Shown here piece after piece: positions 8,246 through 17,979 of a stretch of DNA of 64,000 bases. The notes under the pieces are model-generated. The model saw nothing but the letters and a program-made list of their open reading frames with translations, searched no databases and had not been told where the DNA came from. A program made the translations under genes and the position numbers. Location of the stretch: contig NZ_BCWE01000003.1 in the NCBI RefSeq assembly GCF_001592105.1, positions 1 to 64,000 on the forward strand, read 5' to 3'. This stretch comes from Desulfolucanica intricata. GTDB taxonomy: Bacteria; Bacillota; Desulfotomaculia; Desulfotomaculales; Desulfofarciminaceae. Positions within the stretch are counted from its first letter, which is position 1, and every line of letters begins with the position of its first letter.

Positions 8246-8965
8246 ACAGATCACCTTACTTCCAAATATAAAAACAAACACATAACGTTAACTATGTATT
8301 TTTTAATTACCCTCAAAAAATTAACGGCCTCAGCGTATTACTTAAAAAAACAGCATATGAAACTTCTTACCGGTGACCCTTTTTTCAAAATGACAGGTTA
8401 CGGGTTAGTTTAATATGCTCTTTTAAAATTATTAAATTAAAAAAACAGATTCAGTTACACCTCAAACAAACCAAATTATTCCTTAGCTGCCTATTACTTC
8501 GACATATAATCATGATTTCCTTCAAAATATTAGCAAAAATTTTAAGGTTATTTGTTGTGAAACAAAAGAGATTTTTCACATTATCTGCCGGACTCATTTT
8601 AGAGAAATTCCCCGGCGCCTTCTTTTGCCAATCTTAATATAATAAGCTTTATTCTCCTCACATTTATACAAACGGATGCCAAAAAATCTCAGCGGTGTCC
8701 ATATTTCTTTCATATGTAAATATGCCATATAACACCTCTTATAACACCGTTCCCTATTTTTCACTTAAATCTGATATAATTATACAGATACCTGATAAAC
8801 TCTAAATAAACTAAAATAAACTTAACTTAACATTTTTATAAACTTAAAATAAAAATCAGCCTGCCAGCAGCTGATTAAGCAATTAAGTCGTTTACATAAA
8901 AGGAATTTGACCTGTCAGGAGGAATTATTTTTTAATAATACCACTTTAAAGAACGAGGTTTTATT
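8246..8965. other. Divergent intergenic region, about 720 bp
   Basis: This AT-rich stretch separates the leftward dehydratase gene from the rightward response regulator gene. All six frames are interrupted and no protein-like segment was found. It must hold promoters for both directions. I see no tRNA, riboswitch or repeat that I can name. Confidence 0.5.
8907..8936 (+). promoter_or_regulatory. Candidate sigma-A promoter of the response regulator gene
   Basis: TTGACC (8907-8912) is followed after 18 bases by TTTAAT (8931-8936), 30 bases upstream of the ATG. An AGGAGG in the spacer has no start codon at a usable distance. This is a pattern match only. Confidence 0.3.
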
Positions 8966-9673
8966 ATGGCTGAGGAGAAAATACTGGTCGTAGATGACGA
9001 AGCTTTGATAAGAAAACTACTCCAATATCACCTGGTGAACAATGGCTTCAGGGTAGTCACCACCGGAAACAGTTACCGGGTATTGGAGCTGGTGCAAGTT
9101 GAAAAACCGGATCTGATTATCCTTGATATACTGTTACCGGGGATTGACGGCATAGAATTATGCCGCGAAATACGCAAGCAGAACAATGTCCCGATCATCT
9201 TCCTTACTTCCAAGAATGACAGTTCGGATGTTGTACTGGGCCTTGGGGTAGGCGGCGATGACTACATAACCAAACCTTTTAAGCCGCAGGAAATGATCGC
9301 CCGGGTGAAAGCCCACCTGCGCCGCTGGCGCTTACAAGATACCGGCGGCAGTACAGCAGTGCAAAACCGGAAGCTTAAATATAAAGGCCTGGAAGTAGAC
9401 CTGCCCGGGCGATCCGTATTTGTCAACGGCCGGGCGGTGAATCTTACGGTAAAGGAATTTGACCTGCTGGCTTTGTTGGCCCGAAATCCAAACCACGTTT
9501 TTACCTATAGACAGCTGCTGAACTTGATCTGGAAATATGAAAATTATGATGATAAAAGGACATTGCTGGTACATATCAACAGGCTGCGTAAAAAAATTGA
9601 ACCCGACCCCTCTAAGCCGGTATATATTCTGACCATGAAGGGAGTGGGTTACAAATTCAGCGGGCTGGTTTAA
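8966..9673 (+). CDS. OmpR/PhoB-family response regulator
   Basis: The 235-residue protein has a receiver domain (about 1-120) with the acidic pair in LVVDDE, phospho-acceptor D54 in LIILDILLPGIDG, T81 and K103 in YITKPF. A winged-helix DNA-binding domain (about 135-233) follows, with LTVKEFDLLALLARNPNHVF and VHINRLRKKIEPDPSKPVYI. No classical sensor kinase gene is adjacent. Only 21 bp separate its stop from the stop of the convergent hybrid kinase gene, which ends in an HPt domain and lacks an output regulator. It is therefore a reasonable final acceptor of that phosphorelay, by inference. Confidence 0.93.
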   Translation: MAEEKILVVDDEALIRKLLQYHLVNNGFRVVTTGNSYRVLELVQVEKPDLIILDILLPGIDGIELCREIRKQNNVPIIFLTSKNDSSDVVLGLGVGGDDYITKPFKPQEMIARVKAHLRRWRLQDTGGSTAVQNRKLKYKGLEVDLPGRSVFVNGRAVNLTVKEFDLLALLARNPNHVFTYRQLLNLIWKYENYDDKRTLLVHINRLRKKIEPDPSKPVYILTMKGVGYKFSGLV

Positions 9674-9694
9674 ACGATCAATGCAGGGAATTGG

Positions 9695-12600
9695 TTAAAC
9701 GGCGAATAGCCGTTCTTTGTTTGCCAGAAAATCCTGCAGCCTTTTCTCCAGCCGCCGGTATTCCCCTTCAACTGCTCCGATAAGCTCTGTTACTGCCTCT
9801 AGTTCACCGGCCGCAGCCAGTTTTTCTATCTTTTTACACAGTTCCGCAAGCCTGTCGGCACCCATTAAGTAGCCGCTGGATTTCATGCCGTGGGCCTGCA
9901 GGCGCACAGCCGCCGCATCCCGGCTTTGGAAAGCATCCCTGAGTGCGGCCAATTTGTCAGGTATATCTTGTAAAAATATTTCAATTAATTTAATAAGAAA
10001 ATCCTCGTCCCCGCCGGTAATGTCTATAAATTCCCGGTGTCTTTCTTTATCAACAAATGCTGCCATGAAAGAATCCACAATCCTGCTTGCCATTCTCCCC
10101 GGGACCGGCCCGTCTTGCGCCGGGTCTAGATCATAACCGGGCAGCCAGCGGGCCAATACTTTTTGTAAATCCGCCAGCCGGACCGGTTTACTTAAATAAT
10201 CATCCATCCCGGCACTCAAGCAGTTTTCCCTCTCTTCCGCCATAACACCGGCAGTCGTTGCGATAATGGGGGTTCGCCGTCTCCCTCCGGCACCCTCAAG
10301 CCGGCGGATAACCCGGGCTGTCTCGCAGCCGTCCATAACCGGCAGCCGGCAGTCCATCAATATAAGGGTATATTCAGTGGAGGAAAAAGCTTCCACCGCC
10401 TCCCTGCCGTTACTAACTATTTCAGCACTCAGGCCAAGTTTTTTCAACTGGGAAACAATTAACTTCCGGTTAATGGCATTGTCCTCCACCACCAAAACAG
10501 TACCCTGTTTATTTTTCCCTTTCAAATGCCCGAAAGTCAACCCGTCCGGGGTATTGTTTTCAACCGGAACAGCGGCATTGCCCAACTGCAAAGGAACTGT
10601 AAACCAGAAGGTTGAGCCCCGTCCTTCCCGGCTTTCATATCCGATTTGACCGTTCATCAATTCCACCAGCCGCCTACAAATGGCCAGGCCCAGGCCGGAG
10701 CCCCCGCGCTCGCCGGCAGCCGTCTGACCAGCCTGGTAAAAGGGCTGAAATAAATATTTTTTAGCCTGCGGCGGTATCCCTATGCCGGTATCCCTAACTT
10801 CATAGCGCAGGATTACCTGCCCCGGCTCCTCCTTTTCCGGAAAGGCATGCAGTGTCACTTCTCCCTGCTCAGTAAATTTAACGGCATTGCCCACCAAATT
10901 TAAAAGCACCTGGCTCAATCGCACCGGGTCGCCCCGCAGCCATGCGGGGATCTCCGGGGCAGGATAGGATTTAAGGGAAATGCCCTTAGCCCTGGCTTTA
11001 GGAGTTAAAGAAGTAATCACGGTTTTTTCAACAGCTGCGGGACTAAAATCCGTCACTTCCAGTGTTAATTTGCCCTCTTCGATTTTTCTAAAATCCAGGA
11101 TGTCATCAATTACCGTCACCAGCAAATCGGATGATTCCTTAATCAGAGACATGTATTCCCGCTGTTCTTTACTAAGGGAAGTTTGCAGCATAAGTTCGGT
11201 CATACCGATAACGCCGTGCAGGGGTGTACGTATTTCATGACTCATCATGGCCAGAAATTCGCTTTTGGCGCGGTTTGCCGCATCAGCCTCGTCTTTGGCC
11301 CGTTTTAGCTGCAGATTGGCCTTTTGCAGCTGGCTTGTCCTTTCTGCAACCGTTTGTTCCAGGGTCCGGCTCCACCTGGATATTTGATCCCTGGATTTTT
11401 CCAGATTGTCGTACAGCCGGGCATTTTCGATGGAAATGGCTATCGAAGAAGACAGCAGCCTCAACACCTCCACCCGGTCAGGGGTAAATACGCCGGTGGA
11501 CAGGTTGTTTTCCAGATAAAGAATACCGGATGTCTTTCCCTTGCCAATAACCGGCAGGCAAATAACCGACTTGGGACGGTATTTCGAGATGTATTCATCC
11601 CGGGTAAATATTCCCTCCCGCGAGGCATCATGAAGCACTACAAATTCCCCGGTTCGGAACACATAATATACGACGGCCTCGGAAAGACAGCCGCATTGCC
11701 CGAGGGGAACGGATTCACGGATAACCGGCGGCCCTTTGCCCGCACCTCCCTCACCCGAACTAAGGTTTTGGTTTTTTTCATTTCCCGCAAAAACCGAAGC
11801 CTCTATTTTAAGCTCCTGCCCACTCTCCATAATAAAGAAACCCTTTTGCGCTCCGGCATTCTCAATAATTATTTTCATCATTTTTTGCAGCAGCCGGTCC
11901 AGAACAATTTCCCCGGAAAGCACCTGCGAAACCTTTACTATTGAGGCCAGGTCCAGTTGACTTGCCCCTGCCCCGGTAAGCCCGGCAGCCGCCGGAAACA
12001 ATTGAGGAAACATTTGCTCCAGGTTTTCCGCCGCCCGCCCGGCACCCCAGGCCCGGTATCCCGCACATGCCTTTTGCATATACAGCCCGGCAATCTTCTC
12101 TCTGCCTTCTGCCAACCAGAACCTGGCCGCCAATTCATTGCCCAGGGCTTCGTTTTGTATATATTCGCTTTCTCCTGCGGAGGCAATGGCCCGGTCGTAT
12201 AGTTCTGCAGCAGCAATGGCTGCCTTACCGGTTATACGTGTCATCTCAGCCGCCACCAGGTAATATTTGTGCAAATAATTCTCACTGCAGGTACCGGCCC
12301 ATTTTTTTAACTGCCGCCGGTTCCTTTTGAGTATCTTAAAGTAATGCCTTTTTTGCCTTTTATTTAACTGCCCGTAAGAGGCAGCTATAACCAGAGATTG
12401 CCATAACACATACTCTGCGGCAAGGGGCATCCCCCTAATTGTATTGATAATATTTACATCTATCTTCTGCAGTACCTCAAAAGCTTTGTTATACATTCCT
12501 TCAAAATAGAAGCATTGTATTTTAAACAAATAATAAGCCATAACTGCCATACCGTTCCGCTGCTCGATTATTTCCCGGATTAAAGTATCTTTCTCATCAA

Positions 12601-15600
12601 AAGGATCAGGGTGGGAAGATTCACCCCTGAGATAATTTACAAACCTCTGCACCAATAGAAAAAACCCTAATGTATTTTTAAGATTGAACCGATCAGTAAA
12701 TTCAAAGTAGGAAGTACTTTCCTCATAAATCCTGTTCAGGTGTTCCCCCAGTATTATTCTATTTTGTACCGTTCGCCCCATTATACCTGCAGCCATGTAA
12801 AATTCGCCGGAATCCAGGGAATTTTGCTTTGCCCGGGCAAAGTAATCAAGACTTTTTTTCAGATGTTCTCCCCAGTGGCTGAGGTATACGGCAACCGCAT
12901 AATAAACCCTGCATTTAACCGGATAATTATTGTCACTGTCAGCCAACTTCAGTGCCACTGCCTGCAGTTCCCGCGCAGCCTTATAGTCCTGCAAAATCCC
13001 GCCGGCAATTAAACCGTACCCGGCGTAAGCAAGGGCGGAATGGTGAGAATTGCCGTATTTGACGGAAAGGACTGCCATTTTCAACAGCAGGAGTACAAAC
13101 AATTCAGGATTGCGAAGGCTGGCGGGCGGAACCAGGTTATTAAGCTGGTCCATTATTTTTTTAACCCGGGGCTCCTTCATTACCGGTAATTCAGGCAAGT
13201 TTTTGATCTTTTGCACAGGCAGTCGCCTTTTAAGCCATAAAATTTCTTTGAAAATACTGTATTTGCCGGGGTGCAGCGGTAATCTGAATCCCAGCTCTCT
13301 CAGACCCATAAGTCCATATTTAAATACATCTGCATATTTTAAAGTAGTGGCGGAAATGAGGGCTTTCACGGCCATGACATCGGACCTGTCCGGCTTAGAT
13401 TTGGCCCTGGCCAGAAGCATTTCAAACAATCGATCCCCCGAAGCATCTTTTCCGCACAGGCAAAGACACTGGTAAAGCTCCAGGTGCAGCTCAAAGGCCA
13501 GGGGGTACTGCTCATTCCATGCATCCGGCGGTAAAAAATTTTTACCCGCCTCTAAATAGTGCAGAGCCGCTTCAAATGCGGTTGAGATTTTAGCTTTTCT
13601 GGCCGCCATTAAATTGTATTCAGCCAGTTTAACTCTCTCACTTTGATCAGTAATCAATTCCGGCCCGGTATTAAGATAATCAACAATTTTATAAAGATTT
13701 TTTTCCAAAAAGACCGGTTCCGTCTCCTGCAGCATGATTTTCCCTATTCTTTGCTGCAGGCGCTTTCTCTCATCGCCGGGTAAAAGAGAATAAACTGCCT
13801 GGTGTACACGGTCGTGCAGAAATTGATAGACTCCGGTGTTAAGCTGTGTAGAGGAAACACCGGCGGCTTGTACAATTTCCATATGTACCGCCGGCAGGAT
13901 ATCACCGGTTATTTGCTCATCAGATTGCCCGGTTAACCGGGATATAATTTTTAACTCGAATTTTCTTCCCAGGCAGGCTGCAATGGTTAATACTTCCCTG
14001 GTTCTTTCAGGGAGTCTTTGCACCCTGTTTATTACCAGTTCTATCACGTTATCCCCGGCCTTGTGCTGCTGCAGGCTTTCAATATCCCATTTCCAGCTGC
14101 GCTCCTGCCAGTCAAAATAAAGTGATCCGTCCTCAAACATATCCCGCAGCAATTGCCTGGTGTAAAAGGGGTTGCCGGCTGATTTTTGATACAATACCCC
14201 GGCCAGGGGGGAGACCGCATGCTCCGTACAATTTAGCGTTTCACCCAGCAGCTGACTGATGCAGCTCTGACTTAACGGCTCCAATTTAATCTCACGGACA
14301 GGCACACCGGAATTTTTAATCTCATTAACCAGCGGCAAAAGCCGGTGGTCACCTGCCAGCTCGTTTTCCCGGTAGGCGGCGATCAGCAGCAGGTGGTTTA
14401 TTTCATTACTGTTAATTATGTAATTTATTAGCTGCAGAGTCACGGTATCGGACCACTGCAAATCATCAATAAAGATGATCAGGGGGTGCTCCTCTGAAGC
14501 AAATACTTGTAATAAATTTTTTAAAACCCGCCGGAAACGGTTTTGTGATTCAAGGGGGGGTAATTTATGAGCGGCAGGCTGCGGGCCTGTAATTAACTCT
14601 ACTTCCGGAATTAAGTCGATTATGATCTGCCCGTTGGGTCCCAAAGCTTGTAAGATTTTATCTCTCCACAGGGCAATTTGTTCTTCGTTTTCCCCCAGGA
14701 TTTGCCGGACAAGTTTTTTGATGGCTTGAATTAACGAAGCGTAAGGAATGTTGCGCTGAAACCGGTCAAACTTACCTGAGACAAAGAAACCACGCTTTTG
14801 TACAGAATCGGCTAATTCATTAACTAATGAAGTCTTGCCTATCCCCGTATATCCAAAAACAAATATCAATTCCACGGCACCACGGCTCACTCGCTCAAAG
14901 CTGTCCAGAAGAGACTTTATTTCTTTATCACGGCCGTAAATTTTTTTCGGTATTTGAAGCCTGCCGGAAATATCCCGGCTGCCCGGTTCAAAAACCTCAA
15001 TCTTACCGTATGCTTGAAGCAGGTCGAGGCACCTTTGTAAATCTTCTGCTGCACCGGCGGCGCTCTGGTATCGATCTTCTGCATTCTTGGCCAGGAGTTT
15101 CATAATTATATTTGAGATTGCTTCAGGTAGATTGGGATTAACCATATGCGGTGACAGGGGCGTTTTTGCTATATGGGAATGCACCAGTTCCAGCACATCA
15201 CCGGCAACAAAAGGCGGCCTGCCCGTAAACATTTCATAAAAGGTTGCGCCCAGTGAATAAAGATCGGACCTGAAATCCACAGGCCGGTTCATTCTGCCTG
15301 TCTGTTCCGGGGCAATATAGCCAAGTGTTCCCTCAAGGTTTTTGGGATCGCCTGCCCCAGGGTTTTCCCGGGTTAAAAACATGGAAAGACCGAAATCAAT
15401 AATTTGAACCCGGCCGGTTTCCCGGTTCCAGGTTATATTGGACGGATTGATATTCTTATGCACAATACCGTACCGGTGAATATCACCAACTATACCGGTA
15501 ATCTTAACTGAGAGGGTGAGCAAAGTCTGCAAATCAATGCTCCCGGAAGGCAGTATTCTATCCAATGATGTACCGCCGGTATCCTCCAGAATCATAAACA

Positions 15601-15832
15601 GGTAACTTTGATATTCCTCAAGCCCGTACGCCGTTACAATACCTTTCGACATTAGATAACAAATAATTTCATACTCCCGTTTGAAGCTCGTTATTTCATC
15701 AGGTGCGGCATATTTCGTGTTTAATATCTTAAGGATCACCGGCCGGTTATAAGTACCGGAAACCGCGCGGCAAACAACTGATTTTTTATTATAAAGTTGT
15801 TCCACCGGGTGGTAGTTGGGAATATTAATCAC
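9695..15832 (-). CDS. Giant Ser/Thr kinase-like/ATPase/GAF/histidine kinase/REC/HPt protein
   Basis: The 2045-residue protein starts at a GTG with AAGGAG eight bases upstream. Order of parts: protein-kinase-like domain (about 10-275) with IIDFGLS and an APE-like segment but HKNINPSN (N127) at the catalytic loop; AAA-type ATPase (about 295-600) with Walker A GYTGIGKTS (K333) and Walker B LIIFIDDLQW; a long helical, probably TPR-like region (600-1290); GAF (about 1300-1460); HisKA with H1532 in MMSHEIRTP; HATPase with GNAVKF, DTGIGIPP and GGSGLGLAICRR; REC with D1827; HPt with H1981 in AHGMKSSG. It has no membrane segment. The first five modules match HstK-type hybrids known from cyanobacteria; REC and HPt add an internal relay. 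Asn at the catalytic aspartate suggests a pseudokinase sensor domain. Confidence 0.93.
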   Translation of the reverse strand: MINIPNYHPVEQLYNKKSVVCRAVSGTYNRPVILKILNTKYAAPDEITSFKREYEIICYLMSKGIVTAYGLEEYQSYLFMILEDTGGTSLDRILPSGSIDLQTLLTLSVKITGIVGDIHRYGIVHKNINPSNITWNRETGRVQIIDFGLSMFLTRENPGAGDPKNLEGTLGYIAPEQTGRMNRPVDFRSDLYSLGATFYEMFTGRPPFVAGDVLELVHSHIAKTPLSPHMVNPNLPEAISNIIMKLLAKNAEDRYQSAAGAAEDLQRCLDLLQAYGKIEVFEPGSRDISGRLQIPKKIYGRDKEIKSLLDSFERVSRGAVELIFVFGYTGIGKTSLVNELADSVQKRGFFVSGKFDRFQRNIPYASLIQAIKKLVRQILGENEEQIALWRDKILQALGPNGQIIIDLIPEVELITGPQPAAHKLPPLESQNRFRRVLKNLLQVFASEEHPLIIFIDDLQWSDTVTLQLINYIINSNEINHLLLIAAYRENELAGDHRLLPLVNEIKNSGVPVREIKLEPLSQSCISQLLGETLNCTEHAVSPLAGVLYQKSAGNPFYTRQLLRDMFEDGSLYFDWQERSWKWDIESLQQHKAGDNVIELVINRVQRLPERTREVLTIAACLGRKFELKIISRLTGQSDEQITGDILPAVHMEIVQAAGVSSTQLNTGVYQFLHDRVHQAVYSLLPGDERKRLQQRIGKIMLQETEPVFLEKNLYKIVDYLNTGPELITDQSERVKLAEYNLMAARKAKISTAFEAALHYLEAGKNFLPPDAWNEQYPLAFELHLELYQCLCLCGKDASGDRLFEMLLARAKSKPDRSDVMAVKALISATTLKYADVFKYGLMGLRELGFRLPLHPGKYSIFKEILWLKRRLPVQKIKNLPELPVMKEPRVKKIMDQLNNLVPPASLRNPELFVLLLLKMAVLSVKYGNSHHSALAYAGYGLIAGGILQDYKAARELQAVALKLADSDNNYPVKCRVYYAVAVYLSHWGEHLKKSLDYFARAKQNSLDSGEFYMAAGIMGRTVQNRIILGEHLNRIYEESTSYFEFTDRFNLKNTLGFFLLVQRFVNYLRGESSHPDPFDEKDTLIREIIEQRNGMAVMAYYLFKIQCFYFEGMYNKAFEVLQKIDVNIINTIRGMPLAAEYVLWQSLVIAASYGQLNKRQKRHYFKILKRNRRQLKKWAGTCSENYLHKYYLVAAEMTRITGKAAIAAAELYDRAIASAGESEYIQNEALGNELAARFWLAEGREKIAGLYMQKACAGYRAWGAGRAAENLEQMFPQLFPAAAGLTGAGASQLDLASIVKVSQVLSGEIVLDRLLQKMMKIIIENAGAQKGFFIMESGQELKIEASVFAGNEKNQNLSSGEGGAGKGPPVIRESVPLGQCGCLSEAVVYYVFRTGEFVVLHDASREGIFTRDEYISKYRPKSVICLPVIGKGKTSGILYLENNLSTGVFTPDRVEVLRLLSSSIAISIENARLYDNLEKSRDQISRWSRTLEQTVAERTSQLQKANLQLKRAKDEADAANRAKSEFLAMMSHEIRTPLHGVIGMTELMLQTSLSKEQREYMSLIKESSDLLVTVIDDILDFRKIEEGKLTLEVTDFSPAAVEKTVITSLTPKARAKGISLKSYPAPEIPAWLRGDPVRLSQVLLNLVGNAVKFTEQGEVTLHAFPEKEEPGQVILRYEVRDTGIGIPPQAKKYLFQPFYQAGQTAAGERGGSGLGLAICRRLVELMNGQIGYESREGRGSTFWFTVPLQLGNAAVPVENNTPDGLTFGHLKGKNKQGTVLVVEDNAINRKLIVSQLKKLGLSAEIVSNGREAVEAFSSTEYTLILMDCRLPVMDGCETARVIRRLEGAGGRRRTPIIATTAGVMAEERENCLSAGMDDYLSKPVRLADLQKVLARWLPGYDLDPAQDGPVPGRMASRIVDSFMAAFVDKERHREFIDITGGDEDFLIKLIEIFLQDIPDKLAALRDAFQSRDAAAVRLQAHGMKSSGYLMGADRLAELCKKIEKLAAAGELEAVTELIGAVEGEYRRLEKRLQDFLANKERLFAV

Positions 15833-15969
15833 TCTTACATCTCCTTATATTTGTTATCTAACCGAATTATAGCATATCTTTTACAGAAAAATATTATCAA
15901 ATCACTGCTTTAGCTTCTGAAGCCGGGAAAGAGATTAAAGAATACCGGGAGATAAAATTTTGTGCCAGA

Positions 15970-15993
15970 AAAACCCCCGGTACGGGGGTTTTT
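15970..15993 (-). terminator. Intrinsic terminator after the phosphohexomutase gene
   Basis: AACCCCCG and CGGGGGTT arms flank a short loop and are followed on the minus strand by TTTTTC. It lies directly downstream of the stop codon at 15998. The arms are symmetrical with T runs on both sides. Confidence 0.85.
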
Positions 15994-15997
15994 TTGT

Positions 15998-17524
15998 TTA
16001 AAGCTGCAATATCTTTTTAATTTCTTCTTGAATTCCCCTCATTTCCTCCACCGAATTAGCTTCTACATACACCCTGAACAAGGGCTCGGTTCCGGAGGGG
16101 CGAATTAATACCCAGGCACCGTTTTCCAGGACCAACTTCAAACCGTCTTTAGTAATCCTGTCAACTACCTTTTGGCCCGCCAGCTCTGCCGGTTCTAAAA
16201 CCTTCATTTCACTTAATATCCGCTGCTTGGAATCAGGCGTAGTTTTTATATCCAGCCGCTCGCTAAAGAGCTCGCCGAATTCGCCTGTAATTTTCCCTAA
16301 AAGCTCCGTTAAGCTTATGCCGTGATGAGCCACGATTTCAGCCGCCAGGAGGCCCGCCAGAATGCCGTCTTTTTCAGGGATATGCCCCTTAATGGAAAGA
16401 CCGCCGCTCTCCTCTCCACCCAGGACAGCACCCATCTCTAACAGACACTGGCCAATGTATTTAAAGCCCACGGCAGTTTCAACCACCCCGAGCCCGTATT
16501 TTTCGGCCATCCGGTCCAGCAGGTGGGTGGTAGCTACAGTCCGGGCCACCGGCCCGCGCATCCCCCGCACCGCCAGCAAGTGATAAAACAAGATCGGTAA
16601 AAACTTATTGGGCGTAATATACTCCCCATTCATATCGATAATCCCAAAGCGGTCGGCATCGCCGTCTAAGGCCAGGCCCAGCCGGGCATCGGTTGTTAAT
16701 ACCTTATTCTTCAATTCACCCAGGAGCTTAGCCGAGGGCTCGGGCAAACTTCCTCCGAAGAGGGGATCCCGGTAATTGCGAATTACCTCCACCCGGGCAC
16801 CGGCCTCCTGCAGGATTTCATCCAGGTAACCAATCCCGCAGCCGCACATGGGATCCACAACTACCTTAAGTTTGGCCTTACGAATATTCTCAAAATCAAT
16901 TATCTCTGACAGATGCTTTTTATAAGCCGGAAAGGGATTAATCCTCTTAATTTCCGCCGGCTCTTTCTTTTCGGGAAAAACTTCGGGTATCCCCAGGGAA
17001 GCCAAATCCTGTTCCTTGCCGGGAAGCTCAGCCAGTTCTAAAGCTGCTTCCTGGTTTACCATATCAATCCTTATATTAGAAGACGCTGCACCGTCCACAC
17101 GGTAAGGGGCTTCCAGCCGTCGTATATTTTTTTCAATTTCCCCGGTAATATGCGGTAAGGCAGGCCCGGCATACTCGGGAATAAACTTAAAACCGTTATA
17201 TTCCGGGGGGTTGTGGCTGGCCGTAAGCATCACCGCACCGGCAGCATTATGTTCTTTAATAGCGTAGGCTGTCACCGGTGTCGGAGTGGAGCGCTCGGTC
17301 ATATATACCGGTATGCCGTTTTCGGCAAGAACTCCGGCCACTTCTTCCGCAAATTGATCCGCTAAAAACCGGTTGTCATAACCTACCACCATGCCCTGCC
17401 CGGCCATACCCCTCGAATTTATGTAGCCGGCCACCGCCTGGCTGACTATTCTTAGATTATCAAAAGTAAAATCGCGGGCTATAATACCCCGCCATCCGTC
17501 AGTACCAAATTTTATTTTACTCAT
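15998..17524 (-). CDS. Phosphoglucomutase/phosphomannomutase
   Basis: The 508-residue cytosolic enzyme carries all alpha-D-phosphohexomutase signatures: FGTDGWRG at the N-terminus, phosphoserine S103 in TASHNPPEYNG, the metal loop LDGDADRFG, the sugar-binding EESGG, and the phosphate-binding RPSGTEPLFRVY at the C-terminus. It interconverts hexose 1- and 6-phosphates and so supplies UDP-glucose or GDP-mannose precursors for the polymer genes to its right. The closest functional subtype (glucose, mannose or glucosamine) cannot be told from motifs. It is transcribed alone and ends in a strong terminator. Confidence 0.93.
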   Translation of the reverse strand: MSKIKFGTDGWRGIIARDFTFDNLRIVSQAVAGYINSRGMAGQGMVVGYDNRFLADQFAEEVAGVLAENGIPVYMTERSTPTPVTAYAIKEHNAAGAVMLTASHNPPEYNGFKFIPEYAGPALPHITGEIEKNIRRLEAPYRVDGAASSNIRIDMVNQEAALELAELPGKEQDLASLGIPEVFPEKKEPAEIKRINPFPAYKKHLSEIIDFENIRKAKLKVVVDPMCGCGIGYLDEILQEAGARVEVIRNYRDPLFGGSLPEPSAKLLGELKNKVLTTDARLGLALDGDADRFGIIDMNGEYITPNKFLPILFYHLLAVRGMRGPVARTVATTHLLDRMAEKYGLGVVETAVGFKYIGQCLLEMGAVLGGEESGGLSIKGHIPEKDGILAGLLAAEIVAHHGISLTELLGKITGEFGELFSERLDIKTTPDSKQRILSEMKVLEPAELAGQKVVDRITKDGLKLVLENGAWVLIRPSGTEPLFRVYVEANSVEEMRGIQEEIKKILQL

Positions 17525-17725
17525 TAATCAGGCCCCCTAATCCATTTTATCTCTACCTGCAAATTGGTCAGCTATATATAGTATTTTTCTATAACACCAA
17601 ATTATTCCTTGTAAATGACAAAAATAATGGATAAAAAACGGGTTAACAAAATATTTAATAAAACCGGTATTATTTATCCAGTATTTGTCAATAATTTAGT
17701 TAAGAAGTGTTTAGGAGGGAATAAG

Positions 17726-17839
17726 ATGTCTGCTAAACTAATTAAGCAGCTCGAAAATAAGCGAAAACAGCTGGAAGATTACCTGCAGCAGATTAGAGCT
17801 GATAAATACAATTCCAAGCTTAAGAAAAGCGGCAAGTAA
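17726..17839 (+). CDS. Small charged protein, 37 residues
   Basis: A strong AGGAGGGA ribosome binding site sits before the ATG at 17726, so I prefer this start to a longer frame from 17615. The product MSAKLIKQLENKRKQLEDYL continues for 17 residues and is basic and helical, probably a short coiled coil. Its stop overlaps the start of the next tiny gene (TAATG), implying translational coupling. It recalls the first helix of Spo0E-like phosphatases but lacks their SQELD motif, so I do not assign that family. Function unknown. Confidence 0.65.
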   Translation: MSAKLIKQLENKRKQLEDYLQQIRADKYNSKLKKSGK

Positions 17840-17934
17840 TGAATTTCTTCAAGGGGTTATTTAACGGGATCCTGTTAAGCATTCCTCTGTGGGCCATTAT
17901 CATATTTATCGTTTTGTGGATCATAAAAAATTAA
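17839..17934 (+). CDS. Small single-pass membrane protein, 31 residues
   Basis: The ATG shares its A with the stop codon of the preceding 37-residue gene. The product starts MNFFKGLFNGILLSIPLWAI and continues IIFIVLWIIKN, a single hydrophobic helix with a short basic tail. A clear terminator follows at once, so the two small genes form a compact transcription unit. Such small hydrophobic peptides are usually membrane regulators, coat proteins or toxins; nothing here decides between them. Confidence 0.6.
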   Translation: MNFFKGLFNGILLSIPLWAIIIFIVLWIIKN

Positions 17935-17962
17935 AGCCGGGCATTTAGCCCGGCTGATTGTT
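17935..17962 (+). terminator. Terminator after the small-protein pair
   Basis: AGCCGGGC and GCCCGGCT arms around ATTTA form a perfect hairpin followed by GATTGTTTT. It directly follows the stop of the 31-residue gene and faces the convergent TagO-type gene. Confidence 0.8.
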
Positions 17963-17979
17963 TTCTGACCTGTATTTTA

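Noticed and set aside
11224-11960. Several 70-200 codon frames opposite the giant kinase gene
   Set aside because: They mirror the GC-rich coding strand, lack ribosome sites and show no domain-like pattern.
17615-17725. Longer start for the 37-residue gene
   Set aside because: The upstream ATG lacks a ribosome binding site, while ATG 17726 has AGGAGGGA at good spacing.
17726-17839. Spo0E-like phosphatase
   Set aside because: The first helix is similar in character but the SQELD signature is missing.
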